Source: a methanogenic archaeon ISO4-H5 (GTDB lineage: Archaea; Thermoplasmatota; Thermoplasmata; Methanomassiliicoccales; Methanomethylophilaceae). From it: a DNA stretch of 64,000 nt. Below, piece by piece: positions 51,303 through 63,300 of this stretch. The translations under genes and the position numbers were made by a program. Position 1 is the first letter of the stretch; each line of letters starts with the position of its first letter. The notes beneath the pieces were generated by a model. It did not search any database, was not told the origin of the DNA, and saw only the letters and a list, made by a program, of their open reading frames with translations. The DNA is taken from assembly GCA_001560915.1 (NCBI GenBank), contig CP014214.1, positions 992,001 through 1,056,000 of the forward strand, written 5' to 3'.

Positions 51303-51378
51303 AACCATCCTTCCAGGGTGAAGGCGGTCCCGCCCCTCCGGGGACGGGGCCGTCCGACCCTACTTAACGAAGGATGGT
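51303..51378 (+). promoter_or_regulatory. Attenuator-like stem between subunit and next gene
   Basis: ACCATCCTTC (51303-51312) pairs with GAAGGATGGT (51369-51378), enclosing a GC-rich hairpin stretch. The right arm contains the ATG at 51374 of the next gene. It may lower downstream expression relative to the major subunit. Confidence 0.55.
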
Positions 51379-53329
51379 CCGAACAAACCCCAACAAACCA
51401 CACATCGAGAAAGAAAGCGGTCGAATGTACGGGATAAGGAGCGATATAAGGGTTCCCAGGAACCCCTGCAGGCTCGGCCTGCCCTTGATATGCATCATAT
51501 CAGCGGCAGCCTTGTCGGTAATCCTCTTCTCTGTAATTCTTTCCGACTGCTCTTCTGCTGACGGGGACGAGAGGTTCCGCGTCGATCTGGAGAATGCCGA
51601 GGGCGGCCCCCTCACGGAGCCGATTATCGATGACACCTACTTCTCATTCGACACCATGTCCCGTCCCGACGGCGTCTACTACGAGCTGGACTCCGGCGTC
51701 CCCATCGACAGCACACCCGCATACTTCACGGTCCGGGCCGAACCCGGTCCGGACCGTATTCTCTACCGGATCACCGTCGGTATGGAGAACGTCTCAGGCA
51801 CGTGGATGGACCACTACGGAATACGCGTGCTCACCGACGGAGGATGCTATGCGGATCTGACCAAAGAGAACGGCTACCAGTCCCTCTTCTACAGGGAGGG
51901 GGAGGTGGCCGGTTTCGAATGCGGTACGGGGTACGGCATCTCCCTGGCGACCATTGGTGGGTCCCAGAAGGAAGTCGTCCCCGGCCACATCGGAAATATA
52001 AGGATATTCGTCGAGGCCACACCGACCCCCGGCTACCACGAGATCGAATTCGTCTCCCTCGGGGCGGTCATCGAGACGAGGATCCTCTTCGAGACGGAGG
52101 AACTGGGAGCGCTCCCGGTTCCCGAAAGGAGCGGGTTCTTCTTCGAGGGTTGGTACGATTCCGACGGCAACCGCGTCAACGCGAAGACGGTCGTATCCGA
52201 ACTGTCCTCCGACGTACTGGAGGCCAAGTGGTCCGAGAACCCCGACGAATGGCCGAAGATTACACACACCGTGGTGACGGTCGAGAACCCCGACGGTTCC
52301 GAGACCGTCATCGACACCACCACCATCGAGCAGAGCGACGGCTCCTACGAGAGGCACGTCATAGAGACCACCACCTACCCCGACGGAAGGTCCGAGAAGA
52401 AGGAGACCGACGAGGACGTCGACCCGGACGGAGAGATGGACAGGACCACGTCCACCACGTCCATCACCGACCACGACGACGGCACCGAGACCTGGAACAC
52501 GGAAACCGTCACGGAGAGGAAGGACGGTTCGTCCGAGACCTCCAGGATAATCACCGAGTACGACAAGGAAAAGAACAAGGTCTACGAGTGGTCCGACACC
52601 CTCAAGACCGACACCGGCGGGGAGACCCGCGAGTACATCGTCACCGCCGAGGTCGTAGACCTCAAGGAGATGAAGTACAGAGTGGAGGCTATCCTGCCCG
52701 ACACCACCATACTCGACGTGGACAACGCCAAGACCATCATAGACAGATACGACTACACCGTGGCCGTAGTCGGCACCCATTCCGATTCGGGATTGCTGAT
52801 AGTGCCGGAGGACACGATGCAGATTGTCGCCGACTACGGATACTACCTGTCGGTCAGCAACGACGAGCAGTACGTAGCGCTCGACGATACCATATCCAGA
52901 TACCTCGCCGACACCGGGGGCGAGGTGAGACTGAAGATCGAGAAGGCGACAGAGGACATGCTCACGCCCGAGCAGTCGGAGGTCATCGGAGATGCCTATG
53001 CCGTGAGCATCGTGCTGACCGTGAACGGGGTACCCGTAACGCAGCCCATCGGAACGATAGAGGTCGTCATCCAGCCCGGATACGCATCCGTGGCCGTGTA
53101 CAGGGTGAATGAGGACGGATCCACCGTCAGATACCCCTGCACCTACGACTCCGCTACCGGCAAGGTGAGATTCTCCCTCGACCACCTCTCGATCTACATG
53201 ATCGAACCCAGGAACGACGACTCCAGCAACGCGGAGATCTACGGCTGGATAATCTGGATGATGCTGATCGTCCTGACCCTGCAGTCCCTCGTGCTGGTGA
53301 ACATGGGAAGGAGGCATGCGTATGGATAA
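51374..53329 (+). CDS. Large surface protein with C-terminal anchor
   Basis: 651 residues. An N-terminal hydrophobic segment (about 35-60) then an extracellular region. It contains an InlB-type repeat (EELGALPVPERSGFFFEGWYDSDGNRVNAKT, ending VLEAKW), a long acidic Thr/Glu-rich stalk with repeats such as TTTYPDGRSEKKETDE and TSTTSITDHDDGTETWNTETV, a beta-rich domain, and a C-terminal helix WIIWMMLIVLTLQSLVLV followed by RRHAYG. It would span the envelope and be anchored in the membrane. An alternative start is the ATG at 51425. The gene overlaps the next by 8 nt. Confidence 0.85.
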   Translation: MVRTNPNKPHIEKESGRMYGIRSDIRVPRNPCRLGLPLICIISAAALSVILFSVILSDCSSADGDERFRVDLENAEGGPLTEPIIDDTYFSFDTMSRPDGVYYELDSGVPIDSTPAYFTVRAEPGPDRILYRITVGMENVSGTWMDHYGIRVLTDGGCYADLTKENGYQSLFYREGEVAGFECGTGYGISLATIGGSQKEVVPGHIGNIRIFVEATPTPGYHEIEFVSLGAVIETRILFETEELGALPVPERSGFFFEGWYDSDGNRVNAKTVVSELSSDVLEAKWSENPDEWPKITHTVVTVENPDGSETVIDTTTIEQSDGSYERHVIETTTYPDGRSEKKETDEDVDPDGEMDRTTSTTSITDHDDGTETWNTETVTERKDGSSETSRIITEYDKEKNKVYEWSDTLKTDTGGETREYIVTAEVVDLKEMKYRVEAILPDTTILDVDNAKTIIDRYDYTVAVVGTHSDSGLLIVPEDTMQIVADYGYYLSVSNDEQYVALDDTISRYLADTGGEVRLKIEKATEDMLTPEQSEVIGDAYAVSIVLTVNGVPVTQPIGTIEVVIQPGYASVAVYRVNEDGSTVRYPCTYDSATGKVRFSLDHLSIYMIEPRNDDSSNAEIYGWIIWMMLIVLTLQSLVLVNMGRRHAYG

Positions 53330-54296
53330 GCGCATCGCAGCCACCCTGGCCGTAACCGTCGTCGCCATAATGGCGATGACCGGCATCGGATACTCGCTCT
53401 CGGCCATGACCTACAACACCGGCAACTCGGCCGTCAATGAATACGTGGTCCTGAACTTCGGAAGCTACAGCTTCGGCGACGGGGACCTGAGGTACAGCAC
53501 CGTCAGCACCCCGGCGGACTTCACCTTCGCGGTGACGTCCTCGGAGAACGACGTCAACACCGTCATCACCCTGACGATGCGCAGCTGCTCATCCCTCTAT
53601 GCGGGAGAGCACCTGGTGCTCTGGCTGAGGGTCTTCACGGACGGCGCCACGCACACCGTGAGGGCCGATCTCACCGTCACCGACCGCGCTGCGGACAAGT
53701 CGCTGACGGTGGTGCACGACACCGTCTCCAACACCGGGAACATAGGTGCCGCCTCCTCGGACAGCACCTTCGCATTCACCCTCACCGTCACGGGACTGAC
53801 CTCCCGTGCCTCCGTATCCGACTACCGCATCACCGTCATGAGAACGGTCTACGAGGTCGGAGGAGGCGATTCGGTGGGGACCTACGGCGGCTCCGCCCAC
53901 AAGGGTTATGCCGTCGGCACAGACACCATGACCGCCAGGCACGCGGGTTCGGACGACAGCATGATCGTCACGCTGAAGACCCCCGTCACCGGGCAGTTCC
54001 AAGATCTCAGGAACACCGGCTGGGTGTACGCCGTGTCCATGCAGCTGGCATCGGGACAGACGTCCTCCGAGACCTGGGACCAGACGCCGCAGTACGCATA
54101 CTACGACGGGGACCCGTCGGGTACCTGGACGTACGCGGCCAACGGCGGGCTCAAGCTCACCGACGAGAAGACCTACGATATAACGCTGTACATAGCAGCG
54201 AAGACCACTGACGGCGGATTCGGTTCGCCGTTCAGGCCGGCGGATGACATCATCGCCGGCGGAATAATACAATTCACATTCGACAGCAGTAACTGA
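53322..54296 (+). CDS. Second TasA-like secreted protein
   Basis: 324 residues. MDKRIAATLAVTVVAIMAMTGIGYSLSAMTYNTGNSAVNEYVVL: an n-region and hydrophobic core followed by the same G-x-G-Y...TYN-x2-NSA-x2-Y pattern as the gene at 50594, implying the same peptidase and a related fold. The mature part is all-beta and Thr/Ser-rich. The start ATG at 53322 follows GGAGG. It could be a minor subunit, tip or anchor of the fibre; that is inference. Confidence 0.8.
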   Translation: MDKRIAATLAVTVVAIMAMTGIGYSLSAMTYNTGNSAVNEYVVLNFGSYSFGDGDLRYSTVSTPADFTFAVTSSENDVNTVITLTMRSCSSLYAGEHLVLWLRVFTDGATHTVRADLTVTDRAADKSLTVVHDTVSNTGNIGAASSDSTFAFTLTVTGLTSRASVSDYRITVMRTVYEVGGGDSVGTYGGSAHKGYAVGTDTMTARHAGSDDSMIVTLKTPVTGQFQDLRNTGWVYAVSMQLASGQTSSETWDQTPQYAYYDGDPSGTWTYAANGGLKLTDEKTYDITLYIAAKTTDGGFGSPFRPADDIIAGGIIQFTFDSSN

Positions 54297-54313
54297 ACGG
54301 AGGAGATGAGAGA

Positions 54314-57300
54314 ATGGGCAGCACAGGAACGGCCGGAAAGGCGATAGGGAGATTGACACCGAAATGGATGGCGACGTTAGCGGTCGCTTCTGTAATGGTG
54401 ATCTCCGCTGTGCTGGTATCTGCTCTCTACGACCCTTCGAACCCCTCCTCCGTTCCCGACGGCGTAGACACCGGATTCACGCAGTACATCACTTACCACT
54501 ACGACGGATCCGACACCGTCGACCCCTACCAGGCGTTCTATTACGGCATTGCCTCCACGGAATACAATCCGGAGATGTGGAAGAGTACCGGCAGCGTGCG
54601 TTCGGACGCATCCAATTGGACGGGTCAGACTTTCACGACTGATGCGACCGTTGCGGCATTGGTCAGATTGCCGTTGACACTAAATCAGACATATCAGGTC
54701 TTAGCGCCTTCCGGTTACACCCCCGTGAGTTGGACCAGGGATTCAGGCAGCGGAGCGGCCACCATAACGGTGGACGCGGAGAACGGTAGATTCGACGTCA
54801 CCGACGTGACCTCCGAAGGTTCGCTCGACATATGGTTCTACCTCAAAAAATCAGTCACGTTCAACAAGGTGTTCGGCGGTTGGAACACCGCCGCCGACGG
54901 AAGCGGTACCCAATATCTCCCGGGAGATGTGGTCCCCGGAACCATCAATACCCTGTATGCGATATGGATCGAACCAGACGTGTTCGGTGCGAAGCTCAAA
55001 AACACTCAGCGCGCCGAATGGGATTCTGGCAGTTATACTATCAATCTGACCCCCACGACAGGTTCCGCCAATGATGAATTGATCTGGCCGTTCTATCCCC
55101 TCGGTGTAGACAAAGACAACAAGATAGATCTCAATTACACCGATTTCATCGTCACTCGCGGAGACGGCCGTACATCAGATTCCATGTACGGTACCATCTA
55201 CAAGTTCGATTGGAAGGCTTCGGATTGGTACGGTAAAAGCACAGCAACGGCCAGCTACGACGGCGGAACCGCCAAGGACCTGGTGTATACTGTAAATTCC
55301 AAGGGATTCCAGACCGGCACATACAGGTCGTTGGATACCAGTACAGCCCCCTCTCTTCCCAAGAGGGTCCAGCTTAACTTCGGATCCGCGAATTATTGCA
55401 CTGGGGATGCGATATTTGACAGCATAGGCATTTCCGGTTCCGGTAACGGAGGAAAACACGGTGACGGTTCTGGTGCTGCACTCTTCGCTGAGGGGCACGT
55501 CTTAATCATGGGCGTCGGCATCTCCAATTCCAGCCTCGGTACCGGAACAGATCCGGCCGGAGGAAACAAGGCGCCTCAAATATTCGGAGGTATGCGCAAT
55601 GGAGGTAACATATCCCCTTCCAGTTACGATGGCTATCTCGAGAAGCAGATGGTGTTCGAACAATATAGGGGTGGAGCAAACAACACCATGTCCGTCCACG
55701 TCGGTACCTGCCTCATCATCCACAGCGGCATCTACGTCAATGTAATCGCAGGCAGTATCTCTACGGGGAACAATGGGCACATAGGGAACTCGTCCTACCC
55801 CCTGTCCACATATCTCGTGATGAAGGGCGGAGAAGTCACCGATACACTGGTGGGCGGATGTTCCGGATCCAATGGACAAGGGGACATATACGGCCATCTG
55901 AGCACCGGCGACGGGAAGATGGACGGAGGAACGTTCGTCTATTTCCTCGATAATGCGTTCATGTCAGGTGACAAGTGGGAGGATGCCCAGGTCGGACTCA
56001 GTGATAAGTATTACACCGTCGAGGCCTCCGTCCTGGAGGCCGGAAGCTCCAGGGGAAATAATATCAATCAACAGTCCGTCATCACCGGTTCCACCCATGT
56101 GTTCCTGAGCGGCAAAGCTTCCGTATGGGACGTCCAGGCGGGAGGTAGGAGTGCCTTCACCCATACCGATTATGCCTATCTCGAGGCCAGCGGGAAGTCG
56201 GTCGTCAGGCACGTCGCCTGCGGTACCATCACCGACGGTACCAGGGACAAGAACAACTGCGTTGACGTTACCGATGTCTACGTATTCGAGAATGCAACCG
56301 TCGCCAACGTCTTCGGTGCCGGATTCGACACCTGGGAGCAGCCGTCTGGCCGTTCTATGCTCGGAGGTACCGTCAACGTCACCATCGCCGGCGGAAAGGT
56401 CGGCAACGTGTACGGAGGAGGTTACAGAGGCAGCATCGGAGATACAGGTGCTAATCAGAAGGTCACCGTCAATGTATCCATTCTTGGAGGAGAGATCTTC
56501 CAGAACGTTTACGGAGGCGGAAGCGGAGGACTCGACAAGGTAAAGCACAAGTCTGACGGCACCATGAGTGAACAAACAAGCAGCTACTACACCCAGTCAA
56601 TGGGGCAGTCCTACGTCTACGGCGACATCAACCTGACTATCGGCGGAAATGCCGTCATCCACGGTAATGTGTACGGCGGAGGCATGTCCGTTCCGAAGCT
56701 GTCCAGTTACGATGGTATCCTCATTACCGGCAAGAACCCTGGCTTCGCATCGGAAAACAACAATGTCGTAGCCACTGTGTACGGAAACACATCCGTCACT
56801 ATACAGGGCCATGCCAAGATCGACGGTTCGGTCTTCGGAGCGGGAAGAGGCGTAGAGGTAACTTACAACATGAATACTGGGACATACGAGTACCCCGATC
56901 AGACAAGACTGTATGTAGTCGATATGACTAACCTCTCGTCCGCCAACCCGTTCAAGACCATCCCCTGGCTACTCAACTCGTCCGGGCAGGTTGTGTACGA
57001 ATATGATTCCGCCCTGTGTCACGTAGAGAACAACGACGCATACATCGCGGAAGGCTGCCGTTACGTGACCTTCGCCAGGATCACGGGGAACTCCTCGATA
57101 AACATCGACCTGGAGTCAGACGGCTACATCGCCCAAGAGGTCTACGGAGGCTCCGCTTACGGAAAGGTCACCGGAAACACCTCGGTCAAGGTCGTCAAGG
57201 GTGACCTGAAGAAGGATGTGTTCGGAGGAGGTCTCGGAAGGGAGGGCATCGTCTCCGTGTCCGGAGGCAGGACTGTATACATAGCCGGAGACGAGAACGT

Positions 57301-60300
57301 CTCCGATACCGTGAACAGCATTTCCGGCGTATCCATCAAGGGATCCGTCTACGGCGGATCCTCGAAGGGAGACGACGGTGGCAGTACATTATCTCAATAC
57401 ACCAACACGGTCGTAATCGTCAGGAACGGATACATCGCCAAGGATATCTTCGGAGGCGGCCTCATGGGCAACACCTACGGAAACGCCAGCGTGTACGTCG
57501 GATACGACAACGGTCCCAGCGGACCCACACCGTACAGCTACACAGAGGCCCATTCCCACGGCATATCAGTAGACAACATCTATGCCGGAGGCAACGTAAG
57601 TACCGAATACGACTCGGAAGGAAGGCCGATAGGCATCGTTCCCTTCGAGAAATATCTTGTCAAGGGGAGCGGAACCGTCATCGTGTTCGGTGACGACGGA
57701 AAGCGCCCCATTTCCATCACTGGAAGCGTCATGGGCAGCGGTAACTCCTGCCTCACGGCGGACAAGAGCATATCTTCAAGTTTCACCACCTATCTGGCCA
57801 TCAACGGTGTGGAGAACCGCGCTGAATCCATGTCGGCCATCCACCGTGCCGACGAGCTCATCATCACCCACTCGGTCCTAAAGATCACCGGAAGGAGCCC
57901 ACTGGTGAAGGTCGGCAGCTCCGAGAAGACTCTCAGTATCTATGGCATCGGCACCATGACCCTAAGACGCGACTCCATCGTATCCATTGAAGACCCTATC
58001 GACGCAGTCGCCCAGTACCGCAGTCTCAGCAAGGACAACCTCCCGTCCACCGTAGCGGCACCATCCAACGAGATTAGGTTCCTGACCGGTTCCACCTTCT
58101 ACGTCAGGGACGTAAACATGGTATACGGAAAGGTCGAAGGATACACCATCCTGTCCGTCGAGACCCAAGGCAGGTATGGAGCGTACGTACTGGGAGACGC
58201 CTTGCTGTCGTCCAACAACGGTTTCGTCGTGTACAGGGACGGTTCCTACGAAAGGGCCGACTACTCCGACTCCTCAGGCATCAGATGCTGGTTCATATCG
58301 GGAGTCACGAGGAAGGTCCTCACCATGAACCTGAATGCGGAGACTGACCAGCAGGGCCACCCCATACTCACGAACACCATGGCCACCGTGGACATCCAGA
58401 AGTTCCAGGATGCCACCCAGCTGAGGTTTACCGGAGGAAGTTTCACGTCCATGTCCTCGGACGGGACCAAGATGTACTACTTCGACAGACCCGGCACCGT
58501 CAGCGACACCTACACCAACCTTGGAATGATAGTCGGTTACGCCCCGGAGGACCCCAGTTACAACCCTGGCCGCGCTCTTCTCTACGACCGCGACACCCGC
58601 TACCTCGACATCGGAGAAGGGAGCACATGGATGTACGGATCCTATTACGCCGAGAACGGAGACACCTACAGCGAGGAGCCTCTGAGAGGATACGAGGATA
58701 GGCCTGACAGAGTCAGTAGGACGCTGACCCCGGTCACCCTGCAGGCGTTCCGTGCCTCGGAGACACCCGCAGGCATCTACGGAATCAACTTCGTCTTCAC
58801 CGCCACCCACAGCGACCGGACCTCTTACCTCGGCTACCTGGTCATCAACCTCCAGGAATCAATCGTGGTCACCTACGAGTCCATGGAGGGCGGGCAGTCC
58901 GTCACCAAGGAGAACGTCATGACCACCAACAGGACCGAGGTGCGTATCGATCTGTACGTCATCGGATCCAGCGGCAGCGCGACCTCCGCCAACGACTACG
59001 AGGTCATCATGAAGACCGAACTGCCCAACAACAAGTCCGAGGGCCAGTGCGACATCATGATCCCCACCGGATTCACCAACGGAGAGCTCCACATCACCGG
59101 TGTCAGCTACACAGTGTATTCCGAACAGGGAGATACTGATTCGGTGTTCAAGCGTTCGTACAACCGGGACGCGAAGATCTACGTGGCGGCAGTATCCAAC
59201 CAGGACAAGACCACCGGCTGGTCCACGTCCGCCGGAGTCGTGGAGTCTAACGACACCATGTCGGACACCGTCGTCGGTACCCTCATGGGTAACATCTCGG
59301 CGACCGTCAGATACTACGTCAGAGACTTCACGTACGAGGAGGACTACCCCGATTACCTCAGTCCCCAGATCCACAGCGAGACCAAGCGTCCCCAGTTCAC
59401 CCTGCACTTCTACGTCCTCATGAACGGAGAGCGTGTCAATTCCAACGTTACTGTGACCTTGATTGAAAAGCAGAAGTTCCAGGTGACCTTCTACGATTCA
59501 TACAAGGACCCTGACTACCTCAGCCCCGAAGTCAGAGGCTACTACGAGGGCACCGAACTGACGGAGTCCAACATGCCCTCCACCGGTCCGAACTTCATCG
59601 GATGGTATTACGCAGGTACCAACTTCTCCAACGTCTACGACTACGGACAGCCCGTCACCAAGGACATGAGTCTGGAGGCCAGGTACACCTACGTACTGAC
59701 CTTCGACAACATGGACGGCACCTCCTACACCATGTATGTCCCCGCTGAGGAAGGAGGTACCATGCTGAACAAGAACGCCGTCCCCAGGCCAACCGCCACC
59801 GGCTACGAGTTCGTGGAATGGTTCACCGATCAGGACTGCTCCCGCCAGTGGGACTACACCATGGACCGTATCACCGGAGATACCACGCTGTACGCGAAGT
59901 GGGTCGGGAAGCAGATTACTGTCCACTTCTGGTATACCGACAGTTCCGGCAACCTGGTGAGCTTTGCCGGCGACACCACCCATGTTACACCCGAGGTCAT
60001 AGACGGGAACAGATTCTACGTGATGATGAGGGTGGGTGACGAACTGATCAGGCCCTACGTGCGCTACGGTTCCACCTTCAACACCATCGATCCCTATCAA
60101 TCATCCAGCTCGATAATCAACATCCTCGACTTCGCCAAGCAGAGCATCGAGGCCACCATGGGTTCGAATGTTAAATTCATCTGCTGGCAGGCCTACAGGT
60201 ACAACGATCCCTCAGAGAAGACCGTGTACAGCATCTACTCCGACACCCTCATGAGCGGAGACATGGCCCTCGAGAGGCCTACGCCCGGCGGTTCACCCAC

Positions 60301-63300
60301 GGTCCTGGACGTCATCGACCTTTACGCCGTGACCGCCACGGTGGCCATCCAGCTGGAGATGTCCGACAGCAACAACGATGCATCCGTCCACATCGCGGCT
60401 CCCAGCACCTTCCTGGTCTATCCCGATGTACCAGACGATATCAACGACACCTACGACGTCTACGGATATGACAACACCATCTACCTCTTCTACAACGGCA
60501 ATGTCAACAAATGGATGGAAGGCGACCAAAAATGGCAAACTGCACAAACTGATGCTGCAACGATTAAGAACAACGGTACCTTCCTATTCAAGTGGAGCAA
60601 CGACTTCAACGGAATCGATTACGGAGGAAGTTTCAGATACTACCTTGATGCGGACAACAACTGGTATGCCGTCGAGGACTGGAACCATAAGTATATCGAC
60701 GATACGGAGTCCGACACCACGTATGCCCATGACAAATACGGCAACTTCTACACCAGGACTGGCAACGCCTGGACGAAGTCGTACTTTATCGTATACGCTA
60801 TGGACAACAGCATTGAGAAAGAATACAAGTACGAAATATCCGAGTCCAAGTGGTACATGCTCCAGGGAGCTCTCTGGGTGGAATGTAACGAACCCACTGG
60901 GTACTACTACAAGGACAGATTCGGAAACCACTACGAGATTGCCTGGAGTGGTTCATGGAACAACTCTAACAACCCGAGGATTTATACCGCTAACCACGAT
61001 GGAGGCCCCTACACCATCACAATCGCTAAGACTAGCAGTGGTAATCATACCGCACCTCCTGTTTACAAGAAGGACGGAAACGTCTACGATTGGTCTCAGG
61101 ACTCTTGGGCGGATGACCACTTCCTTGACCTGTTCTGCTCCAGATACATGTACAAGGGAGACATCTACAAGTGCACCTACGGAGCGGAGGCCTTCTACGA
61201 GTTCACCTTCCAGCTGAACCAGGCCACCCGTGCAGGATATAGACTGGTCGGATGGCACAACCAGCACGTCGACCCGATGGACGACTCCTATCCGAGTGCC
61301 GGCGTCAACAGGACCCTGTTCATCTTCGTAGATCTCACTGAAACCAATCAGCCTGTCTGGAGGGAGATCCTCAGGACCACCGAGGGCTCGCTGTACCAGA
61401 CCTGGGTGTACGACGGGGTATCCGCCCAGCCCGTCATCGGCGACCCGTCCCATCTGTACACCGTCGGATACACGGCGGTGTGGGAACAGCTGAATTACAC
61501 AGTGAATATCGGTAACCCCGCCCACGGTACCATCAACGCGTACCTCGTCAACGAGGACGGTTCCAGGACCAACATCGACGGTAACATAGACAACATCCAC
61601 TACGGAGACAGGATCGAGCTGTCATACGCCCCCACCGGCAACTATCAGTTCAGCAGATGGATGATCACCGGAGAATACATCATCAACCCCGTGGGCAGAC
61701 CCTCCACCACCATGATCGTCCAGGGAGACTGTACCATCTCTGTCAGCGATATCGGAGACAGGGTCGTCACCGCACAGGTGTACTACGACGGCCTCAGGGA
61801 ACAGGGGGGAGGAAAGCTCAACGGCAGCGACGCCGACAGGACCACCGCCTTTATGCTCAACAAGGCCACCGGTGAGTACTGTCAGATGGACTTCATCCCC
61901 AACGTCTCCGACGAATACGAGTTCTACCGCGGATACGTCCCGCTAGGCGAGTACGTATTCGTCCTCAGATACGACATGGGTGAATACGGACACAACGATT
62001 TCGAACTGATGGGAGACCTTACGGTCGATATCGAGGGACGTGTGGACTTCTCCTTCTACGTCCTTACGGCGAGGATCACCGATGCCACCACCGACGGAAG
62101 TACCGTCGTAGATCACTGTTCCATCCCGGAGGGATGGCAGATCATCAACCGCGTACTGCTGGTCGATGAGCACGGCAACGAGGTCCTCAGGGTGTCCAAG
62201 TACACAGGAGCCATCAAGGACTACATCGACAGGGAGATCGACCAGGGCGGCGCCATCATCAACAACCCGGAGGACATGATCCCGCCAGTGCGCTTCACCG
62301 TGGCACCGGGATACTTCTTCAACATCTACGAAGGATTCCCCGACGAGGTGTCTGGAGTGGACCAGTTCGTCGTCAACGACATCAACCGCTATCCCTACGG
62401 AACCACCCTCTACGGAGAGTCGTTCTCCGGAAGGTTCGACCTCAACTGGACCAGGTACTGGAAGCCAGCGGACGTCGTCGTCCACATAGCACCCATCGCA
62501 CCGGAGGTCAAGTACGCCGTGGACAGCCCCGGTTCCGGAGAGGATTGGACGGCGACAGCGAACATCCCCTACGGCTCCGCATTCGGCCTCGACACCAGAA
62601 CGACCGATCTGGAGAGCTACCTTACCCAGCATTCCATATCCAAGCACGTATCCTCCTGGAAGTACCCCGATGGCAGGATGGCGGTGTCCACCGACGTATT
62701 CGGTCCCGAGACCGCTGTCAGGCTGGGCCTGGGCGGTACCCCTGTCATAGACGGCACGACGCTGTTCGACCAGTACGGCAACAAGTATAACAGCGCATCC
62801 GAGTCGGACCTCGAATATTACATAGTATACAAGACAGTGAACAACGTGGAGTCGAAGTACAAGATCGACGGTTCTGATTACTATATCTGGGTCAATAACC
62901 AATGGGAGTCCTGTGACCCCGTGAACCTGTGCTACTTCAAGGACGGAGACAACAAGTACGTCCTCCAGGGAGGGGAGTACAGATGCTTCTACATCGCAGA
63001 CTCCTACTGCGAGATAGATGCTGTCATCACCGCGGCCGTGGAGAAGCCCATTGCCGTGAAGGTAATGACGGAGAACCTCTCCGGAGGATACGACGTGACC
63101 TCGTCCGTCAACTCCTTCATGCTAACGGAGGACTCTTCCACTTACACCGGAACGTTCCCGGTCGAGGACATCTCCGGATACTCCTTCGGTACCGTGGTCC
63201 TCGAGGCCGCCGGCGGCATCACCGTGACATCGTCCGCCGTAATCGTTGACGGTCACATCACCGGTGTGCTTATGACCCTCGACGGTTGGACCGACAGCAT

